Positions 11,206 through 21,381 of a stretch of 64,000 bases of DNA are shown in pieces (position 1 is the first letter of the stretch; each line of letters starts with the position of its first letter). Where the stretch lies: the NCBI GenBank assembly GCA_947623455.1, contig OX392540.1:9565432-9629431 (forward strand). The letters are read 5' to 3'. The position numbers and the translations under genes were made by a program. The DNA comes from Mimachlamys varia. Lineage: Eukaryota > Mollusca > Bivalvia > Pectinida > Pectinidae. The notes under the pieces were generated by a model. That model made no database searches. It was not told where the DNA came from and saw only the letters and a program-made list of their open reading frames with translations.

Positions 11206-13375
11206 TGTAATAACAGTAAAAAAATATGAAAAACTATTTTTTTGCAAATATCCATCCGTTGCATCAATGTTTTGCAATAAATCTATTGAAACTTGCATAT
11301 ACTTCTGATTTTGAAATTTAAATATGTATCAAATTATTGTGCAGGTTCCACTGAAACAAAAAATGTATACTTATATTACCATATTTTGTTGAATATTATC
11401 TGAAAAATAAGTTTTAAAAACACACATCAATTTTGAATAAAAATTGAAAAAATGCCTGAGGAAATGGGTGCACAAATTATACACTGTTGCAGAGGTTGGA
11501 ACAGAGCCAACTCTGACACCCCACCAAGTAAACTAGATACAATGTTGCAACAATGTTCGAGTGGTAAAGAGTTATTTAACAAATTAACATTATCAATTAC
11601 ATTGTATATATAAACATAAACAAAACCACACACTTGTTTTGATACAGAGTTGCACAATGCACAAGTTTAAAGACATGAGAACAACGGTTCAGAATTCATG
11701 TAATAGATAATAAAAAAGTTAATAAATTTCTAAAAAATAAACAAAACAAATCAGATTAACAAGAAAGCTCAATATAAATTCATAAGAAATGTTGCAAATG
11801 CCACCAAATGTTCATCTGTAGATGTAAATTCAGAAGCAATCATAGTGAGATACTAAAATCAAAGACAATGGTTTAAATTTTCACTGTTTGTTCTAAATTA
11901 CATTATATGTCATTTAGAACAATAGTTCATATAAATGAATTATGAGATAAATCAAATTTGTGGGGAAATAAATAAGAGCAACATTTTTGTCCACATATAG
12001 TTAGTTTTAATGTTTGAATAGAATCTTACTGAAAGTCAAAACTTTGTATTTTGAAAAAAAAAATGAAAAATGGTGCGTGCAACGACTATGCATTCTGTTT
12101 TGGACTATAAAAAAAATATATAACCTGATAGAAATATTTGTTTTCATATAATTCAAAAGGACATCATTAAATGAGTATATGCTACCACAAAAATACTAAT
12201 TTGAAGTATGAGATACTGCAAAATGTAAGTATTGACCTGATTTTGGTTATCAAATTTGCAAAATCTGGAACCACTGGTTGGTGATGTCAGAGCATTGTAT
12301 AAATTTCCAAAGTAAACCCAGAGTGCTATTATTTTTTCGATGTTCTTCTTTTGATTTAAACAAAAATGACTATACCGTAATTAATTCTCAGAATTTTCAA
12401 TGAATGAGTAAAATGATGATTTGGTGACCCAATTAGGCTACTGTCACCTTATACATTCATTATAAAGCAACACAGTGTGAAATACCATTGTAGAAACACT
12501 CACAAAACTATTACATATATTCTTAAAGGGACAATTTATATTTCGTCAACCAAAATTTTTTTAGTTCAAAAAGAATTGATTATATATGTATCCAGACAAA
12601 ATAATCTGTAAATAAAAGTAACTTGCTACCTACACATTGTCCAGTGTGGTCAGTTTAAAAGTTTGGGATAACCCTTGTGAGAATCTAAAAATATAACAAA
12701 ATATGATGCACCCTCTGGCAGGAACAAAAAGAATACAAGATTTTGCAAAAACGTCAAAATGTCAACAAAATTGTCCTGTTAAAACATTCCAAAATTACTA
12801 CCGGTAACAATAACCTTGACCTTTGACCTTCAAAACACAAGTAATCTCAAGGAAGCACAGTATGAAATTTCAGCTTCATCTCCACAAAAGTACTTGATTT
12901 AAGGTGCTAAAACCAATCTCAAAACAGTAGTATGGTACATCAATGGCGGTCATAATTGAAAATGACCTTCTCAAAAATTCAGATTTTTACAATTGAGCAA
13001 AAATTAAATACATTAAGAGAAGTCCACTCCATATCAAAACTGCATGAAAATATGGTTAAAGGGGCATTCTTTTGTTCAGACATCAGATGCGGAGAAATTT
13101 CCATTGATAAAATTTATGTCCGAGAGAACTTTACAAGCTAGAGTGTTTGTGGCTACCAGTAATGAAATGAATGCAGAAATGTACAGAATAATGATAGCAT
13201 GTACACAAATACTGTCTGTCTTTGCGTAATTAGTGATATTTTGGTGCAAATTATGAATTTTTAGGACTTAATACTTGAAGAACTTTGGTTTACCTTGAGA
13301 TTTAAACTGCTGTATTAATGCAAAAATTTATTAATTTTGATACTTGGAAAAACACACATTTCCCATTATTAAAGT
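11206..13375. other. AT-rich intergenic DNA with dispersed-repeat fragments
   Basis: No supported gene. Around 12530-12960 the sequence has the texture of degraded dispersed repeats (AAAGGGACAATTTATATTTC; CCTTGACCTTTGACCTT at 12814-12830). Open frames at 12956-13229 (plus) and 11427-11657 (minus) are short and lack splice or domain support. Confidence 0.4.
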
Positions 13376-13381
13376 TTTATT
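13376..13381 (-). terminator. Candidate polyadenylation signal AATAAA for the chromodomain gene
   Basis: AATAAA on the minus strand lies about 86 bp downstream of the stop codon at 13467 and is in the right orientation. The placement is typical, but the hexamer is common in AT-rich DNA. Confidence 0.4.
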
Positions 13382-13466
13382 TTGGCGGCTGAAAATGCGT
13401 CCAAACAAAGGAATGCCCTTGTAACGGTAACAGATTTTAAAAAGTATAACAACTTGTGTTGATGAT

Positions 13467-16400
13467 TCATGTGATATATATATTTTCAATCTTGTTAAAC
13501 TTGTTCTTCCAATACATCTTCGGTATATTTCTTTTTGGTTCCCATGTGTTGTCTTTTTCTGGAAACCCCAGCCATTTAACTAAAAAATGTCTTTTCCCTT
13601 TAATTTGTTTTTCCTCCACAATTCTTTCTATAAAGTACTGTTCTGAAAAAGAAAAAGAAAACATGTATAAATTACAAAAAAAAATTTCATATTGATCTTT
13701 TTGATTTTTTTTTTTAATTCTAAGGTTACAGACTCTGAAATGCATTTCTGTTTAGCAGTTCACTTTTTGTAGTTACAACCAAGCAGAAAAAAATTCTGAT
13801 TAAACACACTTTTAAAGGCTTAAATAATCAAGTCACAGTGTTATCAGTTTTCTTAGAATACATCATGTATATGTTTATGCTCCTTTTGGACACTGTTTTT
13901 ATTGTTCAAGTTTTGTTTTAGATCAATAATCACATATCAAACACTCTATGCAAGTTTTCAAACAACAAATCCATTCAAACTCGACCTAAATACTGATCAG
14001 AACTATAAGTTTCCTTACACACATTTCGGTCACCTGTCTACAATTATATGTTTCATAACACACTTGAAAAAATGAGTTAAAGACAAATTGTGAAAGCTGT
14101 GAAAAATAAGTTTCAGCATCCGGAAAAATGATTCCACAATAGGAGGTCCACAGTTCTACCTAAACAAATGGAGTATGAGTTGATTACCCAAAATAGGCAC
14201 CATGTATGTAACCGTCCATTAGTCATTAAACACTTTTATAACTCAGGTAAAACCAGGCAAATAAAATAAAAAACAAAATCAATTTAACTTACCATGCTTT
14301 TTCTTTTTCATTCCTTTCTTCTTGCCTAAACAAAATAAAATAATGCAATGATTAATGAATTGTACCATTCGTAAAAATTCAAACTGGCTGAATGTCATAG
14401 TGAACAGAGTTTAATGCAACAAATAGTAGCAAGCACACATAATCTCATAACCCGAGGGTCCTATTCCCTGGAGACTGATGGCAAGAATAATATATAATAT
14501 TTAAAAGCTTATAAATCCTGTTATTAACTCATTATATTCTCTATATTAGTAAATCCTACAATTGGCTGTTTTGCTTGGATGTGATCATTTGTTAAATCAT
14601 AACCAATATTAACTGCATTAGGCGAAAACTGGTCCTGGAAATATCCAGAAATCTGGGCATTTATTCCTTTGATTACATTTTCATTGATGTTTTGCCACTT
14701 AGTGTGTTAATTTCTGCTTCAATTTTGGACTATTTGGAAAGTATAACTGCATGGGAATTGGTGAAATTGTTGCTTTTAGAGCTTATCACCATTTCTGAAA
14801 TGATATACACCAGTTATTGACTTTTTATTTTGTTAATATGCTGTGATACTTTTCTTTTGGTCAGTATTAGAGCAAAATAACCATGAATTAAGTAAAAAGT
14901 CCATCATTAAATTACTGTTTTGAACTCCTTCAAAAACAATGGACATCAATAACTTTAATTATGTTTCTTAACCACGATAGCTGAGTTTTGTTCAACTACC
15001 AATTAATACATCAATTAATCATTACAACTCTTGTGTTACATTCAGTTTATATCATACTTATGATAAACTCTAAACACGTATTGATTGGCTGACACTGTGA
15101 ACTTTGACCTTTCGAACCAATCAGCAACATGTTACTACGGCAGTTATGGCTACAGTAATCAGATTCCTTCAGGCTCCAGAATGATTTACACTTTAAGATC
15201 AGACTGTAATGAACTTCAACAGCAATCATTACCATGTAAAGGAATAGTAATCAATAAGGTTTCAACAAGGCATTAGCCAGATAATAATTTCACACAAAAT
15301 AACATCGAAGTTCAATAATCTATACATTTCAACAACAAAAAAATACCTTTCACTGGCTGTAAGTCTGTAAAGAGGGGCATCAGAACCTCAACATCTTCTT
15401 CTGAAAGTTCAGACAAACCAACATCTTCAGAAGCTTCAGCTATTTCAGCCATCTTAGTCACTTCAGCCAATTCCACTGCTTTGGTTACTTCTGACATGCA
15501 AAAAACATAGAAATATAATATAATTTGAGAGAATATTGCCAGATCATATACATATATGTCTATTTTCAATGTCAATTTACCTTAGACGATGCAAATGCAG
15601 ACCATAGATTCTTTTTTTTTTTTTTTAGAAAAATGTTTTAATTCCCCAGCTTTTTTTTTTGTGGAAGGATGCCAGGGTTGGGGTGCCCTGGGATCATCCC
15701 TCTTACAACATGTAACCCCACACAGGAGGCCTCTTTCCCTTCATTCACTCTTCCTCTTGCATTTCTTCTCTCAAACTTCAAATCATTTATTCTTTCATTC
15801 TCTTTCATTCCAATAATAAAAAATATATATAAATTTATTTAAGTCAGGCATTTTTCATTTTTTTTTTTTTTTTAGATTAACTAGAATTGATAATAAAGTT
15901 CGTTAAGAAAAACTCAATCTATCGAATGAAAAAATTGTGTCAGTCATTACTTATATTTTTTTTTATAATAATAGTGACCTTGATCTTTGACCTTCTGTCA
16001 TGAAAAGCAAATGCAGACCATAGATTCACCTACAAATTAAGTACCTGGTTCTCAGGCCATAATATTTTTGTTGGTCCTGAAATAGATGAGGGAAACTGAT
16101 ATCCTATCTTTTTTTCTTCTTCAAGACCAAACATGACAATATTTTTTCAAAAATCAACATCTTTCTAATTACGTCATATAAAACAGAACAGGGAGAACCC
16201 GAGAACCAAGTAATTAACTTTAATTTGTATAGCCTTACTAATAGAATCAATCATTGTTGTAAATTGATTAATTTGAAAAATACAAAGCAAAGGTTCCAAT
16301 AGTCCACTGATCCATATATTTAGTGATGGATCAAGACATAAAATAATTCAACTCAAGAGTTTGTATTTCTTGATGTCTACCAAACAATGATGGTTGATTT

Positions 16401-17143
16401 ATTTTTTCACATATATTTCAGTTCTCCTTTGAAATGTAAACCAATTCAAAACAATCATTGCTCACTAGGGATTTCCTTATGTCCAACATGTCAGTGGATT
16501 TTTGTGTGAGTGATCTCAGCACAAGCGCCATGGCATAAGCTCACCGGACATTCTGTACATGTGAGCTAAAAATGTGTTCTCCCTATATATATAAACTATA
16601 GTAAAATTTACCCCCTCCTCAGGAGAAAACTTAACTGAGACACCAACCAGATCTTGAAATTGACAAGTTTTGTAAAAGGCATAGGTTAAGAACCTTCAAT
16701 CTATGAAGAGTCTTTGATTCCATCATATCTGGGAGTACAGAAGATTTTTGAAATATCAATCAATTTGACCCTTTTCGTCCCTGCTGCTCAGGCTCCTGGG
16801 GGTTGGGGACCATATAATTCACAATATTGGTTGACCTTTAGCCATGCGCAAGCTTACTGCCAAGTTTCATTGAATTTGTTTCTGTGATTTTGGAGATGGA
16901 ACTGTTTACCGATAGAAGACAGATACAATAGGAATTATTTACCATAGCTAATATCCAGATGCTCCTCCTCTCGAACAGGTTCCCCAGTATCAATATTCAA
17001 TGGTTGTCCATTTGAAGAACCTGGCTGTTCCAATTGTTGTCTATTTGAGGAAGAAATAATATCTGATGAATTGGACTCAGTGGCTCTACGGCTCAAAGTC
17101 TTTGCATCTCTCTTCTCAGAATCTTTGGCAGACAGGTCAGACC
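13467..17143 (-). CDS. Chromodomain protein, last four exons
   Basis: Four minus-strand exons join in one frame, all at phase 1: 17143-16943 (acceptor TTTCATTTTAG, donor G|GTAAAT), 15490-15347 (acceptor GCATGTCAG, donor G|GTATTT), 14325-14293 (33-nt microexon, acceptor TTTTGTTTAG, donor G|GTAAGT) and 13642-13467 (acceptor TTTCTTTTTCAG, stop TGA). The product has a Ser/Gln/Glu-rich region, an amphipathic acidic region with an internal echo (EVTKAVELA/EVTKMAEIA), a Lys tract from the microexon (KGKKKGMKKKKHE), and a C-terminal chromodomain. In the chromodomain (YFIERIVEEK ... HFLVKWLGF ... DNTWEP) the methyl-lysine cage positions Tyr, Trp and Phe (YFIERI, KWLGF) look intact. Chromodomains of this kind bind methylated histone tails in the nucleus. 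The N-terminus is not resolved; a candidate upstream exon lies at 18212-18374. A domesticated transposon integrase tail is an alternative origin. Confidence 0.72.
15591..16027 (-). mobile_element. Retro-insertion flanked by a 21-bp target duplication
   Basis: An identical 21-bp direct repeat (GCAAATGCAGACCATAGATT plus C) occurs at 15591-15611 and 16007-16027. The left copy is followed at once by a long T run, as expected of a poly(A)-tailed element inserted on the minus strand. Within the insert are two further T runs (15648-15660, about 15860-15873) and, at its right end, GTGACCTTGATCTTTGACC. No ORF is present, so a SINE or processed RNA is likely. It sits in the intron between the first two exons of the chromodomain model. 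Confidence 0.5.
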
Positions 17144-17599
17144 CTAAAATGAAATCACAAAGTTGTATAGTGGACTCCACTAATATCACCCCTGTTAATA
17201 TCACATTCCTCTTTATATCATGTTTTTCCCAAGCACCATTTTTTTCTCTATATAATCAATGTAATTTTATTTGGTTAATATCATGTATTTTGAGGTGAAT
17301 TCCTCTTAATATCATGTTTTTTTTTAACCAATCACATAAAATATCCAAAAAATGATGTCATTTCCATTGATTTCAGATACAACTTGTACAAAATATTGCA
17401 TGGAAAATAAAAAATAACCCCAAAAATGTTTTTTAATTGTCATAATGAATACAATAGGAATTATTTACCATAGCTAATATCCAGATGCTCCTCCTCTCGA
17501 ACAGGTTCCCCAGTATCAGTATTCAATGGTTGTCCATTTGAAGAGCCTGGCTGTTCCAATTGTTGTCTATTTGAGGAAGAAATAATATCTGATGAATTG
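16923..17599 (-). repeat. Partial exon duplication within the chromodomain gene
   Basis: The block 16923-17074 (3' two thirds of the first chromodomain-gene exon plus its donor) recurs at 17449-17599 with only two differences seen (CAATATTC/CAGTATTC and GAACCTGG/GAGCCTGG). The extra copy keeps the donor but lacks the exon's own acceptor. It joins foreign sequence at GAATTGAATTCC. If spliced from the TTTTAAG upstream of it, it would not match the phase of its neighbours. It is most likely a recent non-functional exon copy. Confidence 0.75.
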
Positions 17600-17755
17600 A
17601 ATTCCTTAAAATGACCAAGACTTTATATAGGACTTATCTTTTTTTCTTGAACTGAGTTTGTCAAAATCTTCTGTCAGCAATTTTGTTTTATCGATTAGTC
17701 CCAAAATCAATACAACACAACTATGAACCAAGATGATTCTAAGTAAGAAATTTGA

Positions 17756-18190
17756 GAATGATCCATCTAGTACTTCTCTAGAAAAAGTGGTAACAATCTA
17801 TTTCTAACAAATCCAAGATGGCTGCCTGTTGGCCATATTGTTTATCTGATCTGTCCAAAAATGGACTATGCACAATTAAGCACCAAGGGGATCCTACAGA
17901 TGAAATTTGAGAATGATCCATCTAGTACTTCTCTAGAAAAAGTGGTAACAAACTATTTCTAACAAATCCAAGATGGCTGCCTGTTGGCCATATTGTTTAT
18001 CTGATCTGTCCAAAAATGGACTATGCACAATTAAGCACCAAGGGGATCCTACATATGAAATTTGACAATGATCTGACCAGTACTTCTCTAGAAATAGCGG
18101 TAACAAGAACTGTTTAAGGACAGACGGATGACAGACCATGGACGCAGGTCGATTTTAATAGCCCACCATCTGATAATGGTGGACTAATAA
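17756..18190 (+). mobile_element. Pearl-like element: 155-bp tandem core and terminal hairpin
   Basis: Two nearly identical 155-bp units start at 17756 and 17911, and a partial third starts at 18066. Each unit includes CAAGATGGCTGCCTGTTGGC. After a short unique stretch the element ends with an 11-bp hairpin (TAGCCCACCAT, loop CTGATA, ATGGTGGACTA, one mismatch) followed by ATAA. Central tandem repeats of about 160 bp with a 3' hairpin are the described build of bivalve pearl-type elements, which are Helitron/Helentron-related. No protein is encoded, and the exact 5' end is not seen. Confidence 0.5.
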
Positions 18191-18211
18191 AAAACTTAAA
18201 ATGATACTTAC

Positions 18212-18374
18212 ATAACTTCAATGCTTTTGCATTCAAGTATGGCCTTAAGCTTTTTTTTCCCATAGTGTGACAAAAAGCTGAGTGGCAGAATCTCTTTCGG
18301 CAAACCATGTATTTCCAGTTCCCCATCAAAAACTTTCCTGTATGGAAAAGCTTTGTTTTTCCCCACAGCTTTTG
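18212..18374 (-). CDS. Exon with a GTF2I-like repeat, upstream in the chromodomain gene region
   Basis: A 163-nt minus-strand exon lies between CTTATTTTACAG and a strong donor (GTTAT|GTAAGT). The only sensible frame reads GKNKAFPYRKVFDGELEIHG, then LPKEILPLSFLSHYG, KKKLKAILECKSIEV. The order PY-K, then GLP, then YG, then L..IL and a final I.V fits the second half of a GTF2I-type repeat, a DNA- or protein-binding fold of general transcription factor TFII-I relatives. It starts at phase 1 and ends at phase 2, so it cannot join directly to the exon at 17143, which needs phase 1. An intervening exon is missing from this model, or the exon belongs to another transcript. The domain call is by eye and tentative. 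Confidence 0.45.
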
Positions 18375-18659
18375 CTGTAAAATAAGGGAAGGAAAATCAT
18401 TATAATTGAATAGATTTGAGTATACATTATTTAAACAGTAATGGCTCCATGTATGTTACAATGACAAAAAATTGCAAAACGAGTTGAAAAGTTGATGATT
18501 TGTTGATATTATCCAGAAACAGTAACAAAAAAAAAAACAATGCTTGTCCTTTTTTCATTTTCCAAGTTTTCATTAAAACTGCATAAGTTTTCCTAATCTC
18601 AGAGTCCCTAGATGTCTCTATTCCTGATAAGGGCCCAATTGAGGACATGAAACAAAGAC

Positions 18660-19446
18660 ATAGTTGTCAAGATCTCCTGCCAAAGCAAATTCTGTATGTA
18701 TGTATGAAATTAAAGTGGGCAACAGGCATAAAACATGCGGAAAGCAAGCAGCCAATCGGGACACAACAGCCTCATTAGATATGTGTGGAATATTCTTAAA
18801 ATCATACTTGAGTTGGGTGGGTATCAAGCAAGTTTCATCAAAACCAGGCCGACCAATCATTCTCAAGATATAGTCACCTTGGGCATGCAATCAGCCAATC
18901 AGGTCACAGCAGCCTCATTTAGTATCTGCTGAATGTTCTATAATCAAACTTGAGTGAGGGGTTTAAGTAATAATCTTCCTAGCAAGTTTAATAAAAATCT
19001 TATCATTCCTTCAAAAGATATTGCGCAAAAAATGTGAAGAATAAAAAGTGGCAATTTCAGATGTATTTTTGCTTTTAAAGATAGTTTTAATTTGTCAACT
19101 CTTAGGGAATTGTTTCTGGGTTTATTTTATTGGTAGGGTTTCATATTAAGATGAAGATAGAACTGGAATATATACATAAGAAGTCTAGTTAAAATTTAAC
19201 AAGCATACTGACTATTTGCTTATGAAAATAGCAAGTGGCCTTGACTTTGACCCGACAACCTTGAAACTGGAACTTGTCGGAGATATACTGTCATCCTTAC
19301 AAGTATGCAAAGTTTAATCAAAATCCATGAAAGAATAGAGTGCTGACAATCTTCAGCAGAGAGATGGATGATGGACGGTGAGGAAAACTACATTAATTTT
19401 TGTATAATTAGTCCTCTCTGGTGTGAATTAACCATTAGGGGACTAA
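18660..19446 (+). mobile_element. Older pearl-like element with matching terminal hairpin
   Basis: A diverged tandem pair (CAGCCAATC...CAGCCTCATT at 18749 and 18892, about 143 bp apart) is followed by a unique stretch. The right end at 19418-19446 is a hairpin with TTAGTCC and GGACTAA as its outer stem and TGGT/ACCA inside. It is followed by TAA, like the end of the element at 17756-18190, which also finishes GGACTAATAA. The shared end and similar order suggest one family. The left border is a guess. Confidence 0.35.
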
Positions 19447-19513
19447 TAACCAATATTTATCTATTATTTACTTGTTGAGAGGTAACTATTGCCTAATAAT
19501 GTTGTTGAGGGAT

Positions 19514-21381
19514 GGCCCGAGATAACTATTAATTTCTCTATATTGGCTTACCAAACATATACAGGTGTAGCTCCTTCCCTATATCTCACTCAGACTAATC
19601 CTCCAGGTATGTCAAAGGTGGGTCTTTGGTACAATTCCAGCCAAAGTGTTGACAGGTCATGACCACCATTTTTTCACGTGGTGATGTAGAGTGTGTGGCT
19701 ACTGCTGCATCATGGTTAATATTCTGGCGCAATATTCAAATGACCCAGGGTACAAAATATACCCCATTTGAAGCATTCAGTACATTCAAACTATTCTTTG
19801 CTCATGAAAAGTCAAACAAAACATGTGAATCTTCTAATTAGTACCAATTAAAAACTCCCTGGGTTCAGTATGGCCTTCAGAAAAAAAAATTGAAAAATAG
19901 TCCAAATTTATTCAGAACTATATTCGTTGGTAACGACACACTTGCATACGTAATAGGTGCCTCGTCCCTAATAGACAAGTGATTAGAAAAAAAAATTGTT
20001 TCATGGACTTTTTCAGATGCAAGGTATATTTATCCTACATTCTGTGAAATTTGCCAACTTTTTGTTGAGAAATGTGTGTTTCCTAGCAATTCTACTGACA
20101 GTAACACTCTGTCTGCAGCACATGTATATTGAGCTACTCCTGGAAATTTGTGAATTTTTAGGCAGACTTCAAATATCCAAGAAAAATTAACAATCATCAA
20201 TTAGCTACATTTCCATATGTTTACAGAGACTTGTTGTCTACTAGTGTCTGATAAATGACTTTAGATAATCATTGCTACATGTACCAATTTGGATTTTCAG
20301 CATATTTTCAAACATGTGTGGCAAGTTTCAGGCAATGTCAACACTCAAAATGTAAACATATTTAAAAATTCACATGTCATATTTATCATGACATTGACAA
20401 ATTTGGTATAAAAATGAAGCTTCATATCCTATCTTAATATATATATGGCAGTTATTTATAGACGCTCGGCAAACCCGTCAGGGACTAAGCCTTTGGCTTC
20501 TTGTGATTACTGCTATCACGTCTGAATTTTTGATGCTGGGGCCTGATATTTTCTTTTTCTTGTATTTATGTCATTAACTGGTAATTCGCGATTTTTAAAC
20601 TCCTTTCGAAAGAGAAGAGACCGTGGGCCGAAGCCTTCGGGTGAGAGAAACTTTCTACTCAGAGCCGGCCGAGCCGCGAACCCTCGACCTCCCGCACACG
20701 GCACGTCAACACGATCTAGTCCAGCGGTCTAGACCGCTCAGCTACCGAGGCATATGAAGCAGAATACATGTTGGCACTACTTAAACATACTAAATTATGA
20801 TGTCATATACCCATGGGGTCCCAAATGCCAAAAATACAAGACCATCAGGGTGCTTTGCCAAAAAATACTTCCACACACTTGCATGATTCTCACAACAACT
20901 GGGAACTTCATGCATACACTTCTTACATGCACAAAATATGTACCTTAAACATATTGATAACATTTCTCTTCAACATACCCAAAACTATCACCCAAATGAA
21001 CAAGGAATGGACATCCAAGACATCAAATTCTTTGCTGCTCACAAACTTGTAAGACATATTTCAGTGAAGGGTTTTCATTAATCACCATGAAATTTAATTA
21101 TTATGGTCTCCAATAATTCACCAAGTTATCAGTGTTGTACTGCAGACCCTGTTTGATGCTATCCAGCCTAATGATGAGGCAGATAATGGCCGTGACGTAC
21201 TGGATTTGGAGAGCTCTGGTTGGCTGTCTGGAGATACTGTGCCGCGTGGGTCTGTAGCTGATTTATGGCCTTCTTGTGCTCAGAGCTGAATGGCCAATAT
21301 GAAAGACCCTGTACACTGGCTTGGTATCAGAGTCATTCAGTGTTTCAAGATGAGAGGTGAGAGGAAAAAAAGAAGATCACA
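19514..21381 (+). repeat. Copy A of a transposon 5' region, duplicated at 25311-26850
   Basis: From GGCCCGAGATAACTATT to AGATCACA this block matches 25311-26850 nearly base for base. The main difference is about 300 bp present only here, which is a SINE (20448-20752). It leads directly into the 674-codon Mutator-like ORF, so it is taken as that transposon's 5' part. No terminal inverted repeat of the left border was found downstream of the ORF. Open frames of about 60-80 codons in it are conserved between copies only because the copies are young. Confidence 0.7.
20448..20752 (-). mobile_element. tRNA-derived SINE inserted in copy A
   Basis: Absent from the second copy. On the minus strand it starts GCCTCGGTAGCTGAGCGG, a Leu/Ser-type tRNA head. 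An A-box-like TAGCTGAGCGG lies at 20734-20744 and a B-box-like GGTTCGCGGCTC at 20671-20682. The body has GAAGGCTTCGG and CGAAAGGAG, and an AT-rich tail lies near 20450. No clean target duplication was found. It is not a functional tRNA: the distal acceptor strand is missing. Confidence 0.65.

Noticed and set aside
18427..18648. Possible extra minus-strand exon upstream of the GTF2I-like exon
   Set aside because: An acceptor-like CTTATCAG precedes it, but no donor fits and the frame enters a long A/T run.
20516..20752. Possible tRNA-Leu/Ser gene on the minus strand
   Set aside because: It has A and B boxes but no matching acceptor stem, and it continues into a SINE body. It is absent from the duplicate copy.
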